In this document: positions 30,172 through 36,703 of the stretch, piece by piece | Position numbering within the stretch: the stretch's first letter is position 1 | Layout: every line of letters begins with the position of its first letter | From: a virus | Virus record (IMG/VR): IMGVR_UViG_3300037189_016759 | Span: 1-37,097 of that record | Strand: one strand, 5' to 3' | Length of the DNA: 37,097 nt | Program-made: the position numbers and the translations under genes | Notes under the pieces: generated by a model | Told to the model about the DNA's origin: nothing | Database searches by the model: none | What the model saw: the letters and a program-made list of their open reading frames with translations, nothing else

Positions 30172-30200
30172 TTGACATCATTATAGTATGATAATATTAT
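30172..30200 (+). promoter_or_regulatory. Antirepressor promoter (Pant-like)
   Basis: TTGACA (30172-30177), 17 bases, TATTAT (30195-30200): a near-consensus promoter facing the antirepressor gene. It is interleaved with the opposite arc promoter and overlaps direct repeats ATTATAGT(A/G) that are probable Arc sites. Confidence 0.85.
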
Positions 30201-30204
30201 AGTG
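30180..30204. promoter_or_regulatory. Probable Arc operator, paired ATTATAGT repeats
   Basis: ATTATAGTA (30180-30188) and ATTATAGTG (30196-30204) are direct repeats 16 bases apart, spanning both promoters. A third AGTGTCA element recurs at 30221-30227. Ribbon-helix-helix proteins bind such short repeats as cooperating dimers. The exact half-sites are not proven. Confidence 0.5.
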
Positions 30205-30208
30205 TCAA
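30180..30208 (-). promoter_or_regulatory. Arc promoter, perfect consensus
   Basis: On the minus strand TTGACA (30208-30203), 17 bases and TATAAT (30185-30180) match the sigma-70 consensus at all 12 positions. It shares DNA with the antirepressor promoter, so only one polymerase can bind at a time. Confidence 0.85.
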
Positions 30209-30235
30209 TGATACGCAGTTAGTGTCAGAAACTAA

Positions 30236-30275
30236 AAGCCCCTTACATCTCCGTGGAAAGTTTTGCAAAGGGCTT
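30236..30275. ncRNA. Candidate sar-like antisense RNA terminator / antirepressor leader hairpin
   Basis: AAGCCC (30236-30241) pairs with GGGCTT (30270-30275), with further A-T pairs inside. On the plus strand this is a hairpin in the antirepressor mRNA leader. On the minus strand it ends in GGGGCTTTTAGTTT and could terminate a small RNA starting near 30280. A minus-strand TTGACA lies at 30314-30309 with a poor -10 (TATGTC). P22 has a sar antisense RNA at the same place. Confidence 0.35.
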
Positions 30276-30307
30276 AGAACAATCACCGACATATTGGAGA
30301 ATATTCC

Positions 30308-31114
30308 ATGTCAAGTTTAGCATTATCTTTTAATGATGTCACGTTTAGCCCAGTTGCTCAAAATGATGGGCAGATTTGGTTAACTTCTACCGAACTTGCA
30401 AAAGCACTAGGATATGCTGAAACCGATAGCGTTTCAAAAATATATAACCGCAATAAAGATGAATTTACAAGCCATATGACAACGACGGTCAAAATGGGCG
30501 TCGTTAGGAAAACAGGCAAAGTTACTATGTCTGTGCGCCTTTTCTCATTGCGCGGTTGCCATTTGTTAGCAATGTTTGCCAAAACAGAAGTAGCAAAACA
30601 ATTTCGCAAATGGGTTTTGGACTTACTGGATAAAGAAGTCGGTCAGCCAGTTTTAACCAAAGTTGAAAAAACCGAGCCAAAACCGAAAACTACCGTTGCT
30701 GACCGTGTACCATTAAAAGATGCAGTTAATGTTTTGGTGGCTAAGTCATCATTAAATTACAGTGATGCTTACAAAATGGTGCATCAATTCATGGGTGTTG
30801 ATAGCATTGACCAAATACCGCTTGAAGATTTGCCAAGAGCCGTAGCTTATGTGCATAGTTTGATGTTGGTGGCAGGTAGAGCAAGCCACCCATTAGATGC
30901 CTATGCTTTAACTAACCTAAAAGCCTTGGTGACTCATAACTTTTTGATGGTGTCGTTTTATAAAACGATTGAGCAACCGATAAAAGCACTTAACCCAAGT
31001 TTGTGGTCACATACTTTTGAGCATTTTTGGAGCGCCAAATCACTTGCTATTGGATTTAACAATCAATTTGATTTAGGCGTAGATGATCGGTATTTATTGC
31101 CTTATCGTTGTTAG
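30308..31114 (+). CDS. ant: Antirepressor (BRO-N domain, P22AR-type C-terminus)
   Basis: Residues about 8-112 of this 268-residue protein form a BRO-N domain (GQIWLTSTELAKALGYAETDSVSKIYNRNKDEF, then LFSLRGCHLLAMFAKTEVAKQFRKWVLDLLD). A charged linker follows. Residues 135-195 match the P22 antirepressor C-terminal domain (VPLKDAVNVLVAKSSLNYSDAYKMVHQFMGVDSIDQIPLEDLP). Antirepressor binds and inactivates lysogeny repressors of resident or superinfecting phages. It is controlled by the divergent Arc-like repressor and a structured leader. A terminator follows at 31135. Confidence 0.88.
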   Translation: MSSLALSFNDVTFSPVAQNDGQIWLTSTELAKALGYAETDSVSKIYNRNKDEFTSHMTTTVKMGVVRKTGKVTMSVRLFSLRGCHLLAMFAKTEVAKQFRKWVLDLLDKEVGQPVLTKVEKTEPKPKTTVADRVPLKDAVNVLVAKSSLNYSDAYKMVHQFMGVDSIDQIPLEDLPRAVAYVHSLMLVAGRASHPLDAYALTNLKALVTHNFLMVSFYKTIEQPIKALNPSLWSHTFEHFWSAKSLAIGFNNQFDLGVDDRYLLPYRC

Positions 31115-31134
31115 TATTAACTTTTAACCTACAA

Positions 31135-31162
31135 AACCTCAGTCGAAAGATTGGGGTTTTTT
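31135..31162 (+). terminator. Antirepressor terminator
   Basis: AACCTCA (31135-31141) pairs with the GGGGTT side (TTGGGGTT, 31151-31158), followed by TTTTTTA. It lies about 20 bases past the antirepressor stop and 19 bases before the next start, preventing run-on into the ejection gene. Confidence 0.75.
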
Positions 31163-31180
31163 ATCGCCCAAGGAAACCAC

Positions 31181-33334
31181 ATGGCAATCTCTAAAGAAAC
31201 CCAAGCCAAAATCAACATGGCACGCAAAGACGGCTATAGTGACGCAGAGATTTTTGCCCACTTGAAAAATAGCCCAAAGTATAAAAACCGCTTTACTATG
31301 GCGAAAAAAGACGGCTACACCGAAGGCGATATCGCCCAGCAATTAGGGTTAAATATCACTGTCACGGTCAAGCAGCCTGAACAGCCGAAGTATGAGAAAC
31401 CGTCATTTTTGGCAGACGTTGGCGCAGGCATGGATGATGTATTTAGCGGTATCAAGCAAGGCGCCCTGTACTTAAAAGACGGTGTTACTGGCGGTAATGA
31501 CTACGAAAAATTTACCAAAGAAAAAGCCGATGAGAAAGCCTTTTATGAAAAAGCGCGTGAGCAATCGGGCGCGGGAACCAATGTAGGGCGGTTTGTCGGT
31601 CAGACGGTTGCTACTTTGCCAGCCGCGGCATTTGCCAAAGGCTATCAAAGCGTCAATGCCGCAACGAAAGCGGGTAGAGTGGTGCAAGCCGCAGGCGTTA
31701 CTGGTCAAAATGCGTTATCGGGTGCAGCTGCAGGCGGGGTGATGTTTGCCAAAGACGCAGATGAGCGATTGAAAAATACTCAGTATGCAGCGGCAGGCGG
31801 TGCCATCGGTGGGGTAATTGCCCATCCAATCGGTAAAGGCATTGCTAAATTAAGCACTAAGCTATCGCCCAATGCGTCAAGCCGTGCGTCTGCTAGACTG
31901 GGGGCAACGATTGACGACCAAATTGAGATTGCGCTAACTTCTCGCAATATTCGCATGGGTGATTTATCCGATGATATTTTGCGCGGTTTGCGTAAAGATG
32001 TTGGCGCAGCGTTGAAGTCTGGCAAGGCGGTCAATAAAGAGGCGGTAGCGCGTAAAGTGGTGTTTGATAGACTTGGTATTACCCCTACTAAAGCGCAGCT
32101 TACAGGCGACCCTAAGCTATGGAACAAACAAGCTGAACTTGCCAAAATCCACGGTGCGGGCGACCCATTGCGCGACAAACTTATCCAAGACAATGAAAAG
32201 CTATCTACCCTTATGGATGATTTTGTGACCAAGACAGACGGTCAAGCCATTGACCAATACGGTGCGATGAGTAAAGCCGTTGACGCACTAGACAATCACA
32301 ACGCCACCATGAAGCAGCAAGTCGGGCAAATGTATGACGCGGCTAAATCAGCGCAGGGTAATGATGTGCTACTAGACGGCGCAGGATTTGCCAATGACGC
32401 GATTACGCGCCTTGATGCAGATTACGCCATGTCAAGCCTACCGCAAAACATCCATAAATTGATGAAGGACGTGGCAGACAACCCCGATAAATTCACACTG
32501 GGAAAATCTGAAGAATTTATCAAAATCCTAAACCGTGAGCATAAGGCAAGTCTGCAAAATGGGCAACCTACCAGTACGACTCATGCTATCGGTGTGGTGC
32601 GTGACGCACTGACCAAGCGGCAAGAGCAAGCCATGCAGGGCTTATTGATCCAAGGCAACAATGACGCGGCTCAAATATATAACCTTGCTCGCACGGCTCA
32701 CAAAATGCGCGTTGAGCAAATTGAAGCCAATCCGCTGCTAAAAGCTACCGTAAAAGGTGAGCAGCCTGACAAGTTATTTAATCAGCATATCTTAGGTGGC
32801 AATGTGGCTGAACTTGAAAACACGGTGAAATTACTGCGTAGCGTTGACGCTCAAGCGGTCAATGACATTCGCGGGCAAGTTGCCAAGTATATCTATGATA
32901 AAACTTTTAGTAGTTTAAATGGACAAGCAAGTCCCAAAAATATGGCTACAGCGTTAAAGCAAATCGGTGATAGACGACTGAATATCTTGTTTTCCCCTGA
33001 GGAAGTGGCAAAGCTAAAAGATATTGGCTCGGCAATGCACTATCTGATTACTCAGCCTATACAGAGTAATATCAACAACTCAAACACGGCATCCGCTGCG
33101 ATGAACTTCTTAGGTAATATCTTGAATCGCCCTGGTGTTCGCCTTGCGCTATCGCCGCTCAAAGACGTGCAGGACAGTGTAAAAGTTAACCGTGCGTTAA
33201 AAGGTTCGGTAGCCAGTGACGCAAAAGCGTCAAATGATATGTTAGACAATATCTTGTACGGCGAAGAAGAAAAGAAACTCATCGACATACTGACCAAACT
33301 CGGTGTTATTGGCGGCGCCAATACTGCCAAGTAA
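31181..33334 (+). CDS. Large DNA ejection protein, P22 gp16-like
   Basis: This 717-residue protein has a short duplicated N-terminal motif (ARKDGYSDAEI, then AKKDGYTEGDI). An Ala/Gly-rich hydrophobic region follows at about 150-220 (AAAGGVMFAKDADE, YAAAGGAIGGVIAHPIGKGIAKL) that could insert in a membrane, and then long helices. P22 gp16 (609 residues) is the ejection protein thought to act at the inner membrane. The ATG at 31181 follows AAGGAAACCAC; an upstream start lies inside the terminator. It is separated from the other two ejection genes by the cargo gene and the arc/ant cassette. Confidence 0.68.
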   Translation: MAISKETQAKINMARKDGYSDAEIFAHLKNSPKYKNRFTMAKKDGYTEGDIAQQLGLNITVTVKQPEQPKYEKPSFLADVGAGMDDVFSGIKQGALYLKDGVTGGNDYEKFTKEKADEKAFYEKAREQSGAGTNVGRFVGQTVATLPAAAFAKGYQSVNAATKAGRVVQAAGVTGQNALSGAAAGGVMFAKDADERLKNTQYAAAGGAIGGVIAHPIGKGIAKLSTKLSPNASSRASARLGATIDDQIEIALTSRNIRMGDLSDDILRGLRKDVGAALKSGKAVNKEAVARKVVFDRLGITPTKAQLTGDPKLWNKQAELAKIHGAGDPLRDKLIQDNEKLSTLMDDFVTKTDGQAIDQYGAMSKAVDALDNHNATMKQQVGQMYDAAKSAQGNDVLLDGAGFANDAITRLDADYAMSSLPQNIHKLMKDVADNPDKFTLGKSEEFIKILNREHKASLQNGQPTSTTHAIGVVRDALTKRQEQAMQGLLIQGNNDAAQIYNLARTAHKMRVEQIEANPLLKATVKGEQPDKLFNQHILGGNVAELENTVKLLRSVDAQAVNDIRGQVAKYIYDKTFSSLNGQASPKNMATALKQIGDRRLNILFSPEEVAKLKDIGSAMHYLITQPIQSNINNSNTASAAMNFLGNILNRPGVRLALSPLKDVQDSVKVNRALKGSVASDAKASNDMLDNILYGEEEKKLIDILTKLGVIGGANTAK

Positions 33335-33351
33335 TACCAAACCACCCAACA

Positions 33352-33375
33352 AACCACCCTAGCGGTGGTTTTTTA
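33352..33375 (+). terminator. Terminator after the gp16-like gene
   Basis: AACCACC (33352-33358), loop CTAGC, GGTGGTT (33364-33370), then TTTTATT. It is an isolated strong hairpin 18 bases after the stop codon and 18 before the tail protein start. Confidence 0.9.
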
Positions 33376-33392
33376 TTATCTAAGGAAAAATT

Positions 33393-35156
33393 ATGGCAAC
33401 AGCTTTGCACTCCGCTCGCACTCGTTTTTTTGATAAATGTGGCAAGCCGCTATGTGGCGGCACTGTATATACGTATCAAGTCGGTACCACAACTGCAAAA
33501 CCTACTTACACAGATGTAAGTAAAAATGCAGTTAATACCAATCCTGTTGTTTTAGATAGTATCGGCTCAGCAGCTATTTTTTTAGAAGGTGCGTACCGCG
33601 TGCGCGTGCTAGATCGCAACGGCGTGTTAGTTGAAGATATCGCATATGTCGAATCTTGGATTTCAGCGTCTGAAAAAGATGCACTTAACAAAAGTATTCA
33701 AGATGTCAGCGAGTCACTATCTAGTCATGTTGCAAAAACCGATAACCCTCACGGGGTTACTAAAGCACAAGTAGGACTTGGGAATGTTGATAATACCGCC
33801 GATATTGATAAGCCTGTAAGTAATGCAGCAAAATTAGCCATAAATGAAGCTACTGCAGGATTAGCTGATAAAGCCTATGTTGATGATGAGATTAACTCTC
33901 TTTTGGGCGATTTAAAGACGGGGGCGTTGGTTGGTTCGACGGCTTTTGCCACTAAAGCCGCTTTGATTGCAGATACAACACTTGCAGACGGTGCGTATGC
34001 ACTTGTTGTCAATGACATAGATGCAAACAACGGTTTGTATAAAAAAGTTGACGGTATATGGCAGTATCAAAGCTACAACAATCCGACTGTTAAAATTACT
34101 GCTAACGTAGAGCTTTATAATACATCAAACAATGTTGATGGTGTATATGTATCAAGTGATGGCAAAAGTATCGGTAGTGCAAGCGGGTGGACAATAGCTG
34201 CTATACCTGTTTTGAGCGGTCAAACCTATGTTTTGCAAGCAGATGCTATTACAAATAACACTTATATTGCTGTTACTTATCGCAGCAAGGCGGACATAGC
34301 TACAGGTGCGACAAACGGAATTTTGCCGCTGGATTGGGATAATGTTGATCACCCAAATCAGCGTATTTTTACAACACCTACCGATGCTAAGATGATTTTT
34401 TTTAGCATTAAAAATCAAACCGATTTAGATATCACACAAGGTTTATCAGTTAAATTATTAGACCAATCGACGGCTAACAAAGTTATCGCAATCAACGGAT
34501 TGAAGGTAGCAAGTACAGTCACTCAAATATCCCGACTGGACAATAAAAAGTGGTGCGTCATCGGTGATAGTATCACAGAGCATAATTTTCGCACTAATAA
34601 AAACTACCATGATTATGTCAAAGATAGCGTAAACAATCTGATAGTTTACAACTATGGTCAAAGTGGAACTGGGTATTATGGGCGTTTTAATGTCGCCGAC
34701 ACAATCACAGAGACCGATATTGATATTATCAGCGTGGCATTTGGTACTAACGACTGGGGGATATCAACTAAAGACTTAGGCGCATTTTTAGACACAGACA
34801 CAAGCGCAACAATTAGTGCGTGTATCAATATCTGTCTGCAAAAATTAATTGCTAAATTTCCCACGAAAAAAATCGTTTTGTTTACGCCACTTCCGCGCGC
34901 AGACGCATTTGGTGGTGTTAAAAATGTCGTCAATTACACGCTTGATGAATTGGCACAGCTTATCAAAAAATACGCTGATTACTACTCGTTACCCTGTCTT
35001 GATATGTTGCATATTAGTAATCTGCATCCTTGGAACGCCACCGCAAACGACTACTACTTTAAAGCAGTGGGGTATGAAGCTGATGGACTACACCCTAACG
35101 ACAACGGTCATAAATTGTACGGTGATAAAGTCAAAGCATTTTTAGAGACTATTTAA
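33393..35156 (+). CDS. Tail fibre/spike protein with C-terminal SGNH hydrolase domain
   Basis: Residues 1-95 of this 587-residue protein are a P22-spike-like head-binding part (GGTVYTYQVGTTTAKPTYTD, GAYRVRVLDRNG). Residues 112-140 carry the fibre collar motif DNPHGVTKAQVGLGNVDNTAD. A beta-rich middle follows. Residues 385-587 are an SGNH/GDSL esterase with block I GDSIT (Ser393), a Gly block YGQSGTG (421-427), block III GTND (Asn453) and block V DGLH (Asp564, His567). It probably binds the host surface and removes acyl groups from capsule or LPS. It replaces the P22 tailspike. Confidence 0.9.
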   Translation: MATALHSARTRFFDKCGKPLCGGTVYTYQVGTTTAKPTYTDVSKNAVNTNPVVLDSIGSAAIFLEGAYRVRVLDRNGVLVEDIAYVESWISASEKDALNKSIQDVSESLSSHVAKTDNPHGVTKAQVGLGNVDNTADIDKPVSNAAKLAINEATAGLADKAYVDDEINSLLGDLKTGALVGSTAFATKAALIADTTLADGAYALVVNDIDANNGLYKKVDGIWQYQSYNNPTVKITANVELYNTSNNVDGVYVSSDGKSIGSASGWTIAAIPVLSGQTYVLQADAITNNTYIAVTYRSKADIATGATNGILPLDWDNVDHPNQRIFTTPTDAKMIFFSIKNQTDLDITQGLSVKLLDQSTANKVIAINGLKVASTVTQISRLDNKKWCVIGDSITEHNFRTNKNYHDYVKDSVNNLIVYNYGQSGTGYYGRFNVADTITETDIDIISVAFGTNDWGISTKDLGAFLDTDTSATISACINICLQKLIAKFPTKKIVLFTPLPRADAFGGVKNVVNYTLDELAQLIKKYADYYSLPCLDMLHISNLHPWNATANDYYFKAVGYEADGLHPNDNGHKLYGDKVKAFLETI

Positions 35157-35182
35157 CCCAAGACCACAAATCTTGGGTTTTT
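35155..35182 (+). terminator. Terminator after the tail protein gene
   Basis: AACCCAAGA (35155-35163), loop CCACAAA, TCTTGGGTT (35171-35179), then TTTA. The stem begins in the tail gene's stop codon. Confidence 0.9.
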
Positions 35183-35200
35183 ACTTTCAAGGGGGCGTAA

Positions 35201-35551
35201 ATGCCAAAGGACTTAACAGTAACAGCCTTGGCAATGTGGGGGCTGTTTGCACTCGGTGTAATCGTCGGTACTTGCTACTGCTATTACTCTGATAATCACA
35301 TTGACGACAAACTAGGTGTCAGTAAAGGAAAAATCAAACTAAGCGCCGCTATAATTAGCGGCGTTTTTTTATCTCTGCTATCTATCAAAGTAGCCAAAAT
35401 GGAAATACCAGGTATCGAGCTTGCCGCTGTAGCTGCATTTTTGGCAGCGTCTGGGCAAACGGTGGTAGCAACATTGGTCGCATTACTGCCAGAAATGATG
35501 TCTAAAAAGTTGCGTGGTGCAATGGGTATTAAAGAGGAGGACGTGCAGTGA
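35201..35551 (+). CDS. Putative holin, three membrane segments
   Basis: This 116-residue protein has hydrophobic segments at about 9-28 (ALAMWGLFALGVIVGTCYCY), 47-65 (LSAAIISGVFLSLLSIKVA) and 72-96 (IELAAVAAFLAASGQTVVATLVALL), followed by a charged tail (MSKKLRGAMGIKEEDVQ). Small three-segment proteins upstream of an endolysin are class I holins or LydA-type. It should form the membrane lesion that times lysis. The next gene starts by GTGA overlap. The name rests on topology and position. Confidence 0.75.
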   Translation: MPKDLTVTALAMWGLFALGVIVGTCYCYYSDNHIDDKLGVSKGKIKLSAAIISGVFLSLLSIKVAKMEIPGIELAAVAAFLAASGQTVVATLVALLPEMMSKKLRGAMGIKEEDVQ

Positions 35552-35931
35552 AATTCATCGTCACAAAACAAGGTGCATTATTTGCGCTCATGCTGATTGT
35601 CGCGTTGTTCGCGTATCTGTATATCACATCACCCATGCTTGAGTTTATCAAGGTGCTAGGCTGTGCGCTATCTGCCTTATTGTTTGTTATTGCCATGCAA
35701 GCGCGTGTTTGCAAGCGCATTAATACCACGCAATTAGGTGCTGATTGGGCATTGCTGTTTGTCGGAGCGTGCGGACTTTCGTTTTTCGTATTTTTTTGGG
35801 ATTTATCGGCTGGCTGCGTTAGTGATAAAGCGTGGTGGGCATTAATTATTGGTATGCTGTGTCACGTCATAGGGCTGGCGTGTTGGTATGGGCAGAATTT
35901 AATTAATAATAGACGTCAAGCCGCCAACTAG
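35548..35931 (+). CDS. Second small membrane protein of the lysis cassette, holin/antiholin candidate
   Basis: This 127-residue protein has about four membrane segments: ALFALMLIVALFAYLYI, VLGCALSALLFVIAMQA, ALLFVGACGLSFFVFFW and WALIIGMLCHVIGLACWY. It begins with GTG overlapping the stop of the holin candidate, with GAGGAGG well placed. Coupled pairs of this kind are often holin plus antiholin. Which one forms the lesion cannot be told. A terminator overlaps its end. Confidence 0.7.
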   Translation: MKFIVTKQGALFALMLIVALFAYLYITSPMLEFIKVLGCALSALLFVIAMQARVCKRINTTQLGADWALLFVGACGLSFFVFFWDLSAGCVSDKAWWALIIGMLCHVIGLACWYGQNLINNRRQAAN

Positions 35932-35942
35932 GCGGTTTTTTT
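35919..35942 (+). terminator. Terminator before the endolysin gene
   Basis: CCGCC (35921-35925), loop AACTA, GGCGG (35931-35935), then TTTTTTT. It overlaps the last codons of the membrane gene and lies 13 bases before the endolysin ATG. Confidence 0.85.
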
Positions 35943-35954
35943 ATGGAGAAAACA

Positions 35955-36449
35955 ATGGCAATTTTTGACACACTATTTGACCGGCTTATGAAACACGAAG
36001 GCGGCTATGCAAACAACCCTGCCGACCCGGGTGGCGAAACAATGTGGGGCGTCACTAAGGCAGTCGCACGTCAATATGGCTACACTGGTGCTATGCGCCA
36101 GTTACCCAAAGCCACGGCACAGCAGATTGCTGATAAGCTATATTGGCAAGCTATTCAGGGTGATAAACTAGACCGTGCTATTGCATGGCAGTTAGTTGAT
36201 GCAGCGTACAATCATGGCAACCGTAACGCAGTCAAAATGCTACAACGTGCTGTAGGTGTGGCTGATGACGGTATCATCGGCAATGTGACAATCAGCGCAG
36301 TTAATGCGATGGATAAAAACGATGTGCTATTTAAATTCAACGCTGAACGCATCGAGTTTTTTTGTAATATCCGCACGTTTAACGTGTTTGGTCGTGGTTG
36401 GATGCGCCGCGTAGCAGGTAATTTGCGCTGGGCTGCTGTGGATAATTAA
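35955..36449 (+). CDS. Endolysin, glycoside hydrolase family 108 muramidase
   Basis: This 164-residue protein begins with the GH108 signature MKHEGGYANNPADPGGETMWGVT at residues 12-34, with catalytic Glu15. The C-terminal half has the peptidoglycan-binding-like stretch NHGNRNAVKMLQRAVGVADDGIIGNVT typical of the family. The enzyme breaks the cell wall after holin action. No signal peptide is present, so it depends on a holin. The second ATG (35955) is chosen because TATGGAG precedes it; a start four codons earlier is inside the terminator region. Confidence 0.92.
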   Translation: MAIFDTLFDRLMKHEGGYANNPADPGGETMWGVTKAVARQYGYTGAMRQLPKATAQQIADKLYWQAIQGDKLDRAIAWQLVDAAYNHGNRNAVKMLQRAVGVADDGIIGNVTISAVNAMDKNDVLFKFNAERIEFFCNIRTFNVFGRGWMRRVAGNLRWAAVDN

Positions 36450-36480
36450 AAACCGCTTTAAATTCTGTCAAATTTCAAAT

Positions 36481-36515
36481 ATGATAGGCGCTATAACTTA
36501 GTGCCTATTTATCAT
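36481..36515. promoter_or_regulatory. Inverted repeat after the endolysin gene
   Basis: ATAGGC (36484-36489) and GCCTAT (36503-36508), extended by ATGAT and ATCAT, form an imperfect hairpin followed by an A-rich rightward sequence. It could be the final late terminator or part of the attP arm. The rest of the 36450-36608 gap holds only the repeats listed separately. Confidence 0.4.
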
Positions 36516-36529
36516 TAAAAAATAATCAA

Positions 36530-36557
36530 TACGGTATCAAATACGGTATTATCAAAA
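36530..36557 (+). repeat. Right-end tandem TACGGTAT repeats, candidate integrase arm sites
   Basis: TACGGTATCAAA (36530-36541) is followed directly by TACGGTATTATCAAAA (36542-36557). The last 14 bases equal the left-end copy at 214-227. The block lies about 52 bases from the attR core. Confidence 0.55.
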
Positions 36558-36608
36558 ATCAAATTAACAAAACCATTTATTATCAATAGTTTACACGTTT
36601 AATTTGTT

Positions 36609-36625
36609 TCCCGCTGGGCGTACCA
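36609..36625 (+). other. attR core, 17-bp direct repeat
   Basis: This is an exact copy of the 3' end of tRNA-Arg (positions 71-87) with no tRNA body around it. It marks the right boundary of the prophage; host sequence resumes afterwards. Confidence 0.95.
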
Positions 36626-36652
36626 GTTTTTTTGACATAAAAACCTATAAAA

Positions 36653-36685
36653 ATAAAAAAACCCAATAAAAAAATTATTGGGTTT
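36653..36685 (-). terminator. Terminator of the host phasin-like gene
   Basis: AACCCAATAA (36660-36669) and TTATTGGGTT (36675-36684) form a ten-pair stem. The minus strand then has a TTTTTTTATTTTT tract. It lies about 20 bases past the stop of the leftward host gene. Confidence 0.88.
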
Positions 36686-36703
36686 GGTTGAAAAAAGTAA
36701 AAA

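Larger units (their letters stand above)
71..36625. mobile_element. Complete P22-like (short-tailed) prophage, about 36.5 kb
   Basis: The element is bounded by the 17-bp att direct repeats and contains every module expected of a functional temperate podovirus. These are integrase and excisionase candidate, recombination pair, repressor/Cro/CII, replication, resolvase, terminase, P22-type portal/scaffold/coat, gp4- and gp10-like hub proteins, ejection proteins, tail protein, holins and endolysin. No frameshift or insertion sequence was seen in the core genes, so it may be inducible. The head gene order follows P22, but lysis genes sit at the right end and the Arc/antirepressor cassette lies between ejection genes. 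Confidence 0.93.

Noticed and set aside
29867-30307. A Mnt-like partner of Arc was looked for, as in P22 immI.
   Set aside because: Only one ribbon-helix-helix gene is present, and the sequence between Arc and the cargo gene is a terminator.
34672-34702. The peptide GRFNVAD of the lysozyme repeats also occurs in the tail SGNH protein, with a 14-base identical DNA stretch.
   Set aside because: In the tail protein it lies in the normal segment between the GDS and GTND blocks of the hydrolase fold, without the flanking L-x and LMK residues. A single seven-residue coincidence is weaker than a shared docking motif.
36600-36630. A second tRNA gene at the right end.
   Set aside because: Only the 17 bases of the tRNA 3' end are present; no D arm or anticodon arm precedes them, so it is the attR core.
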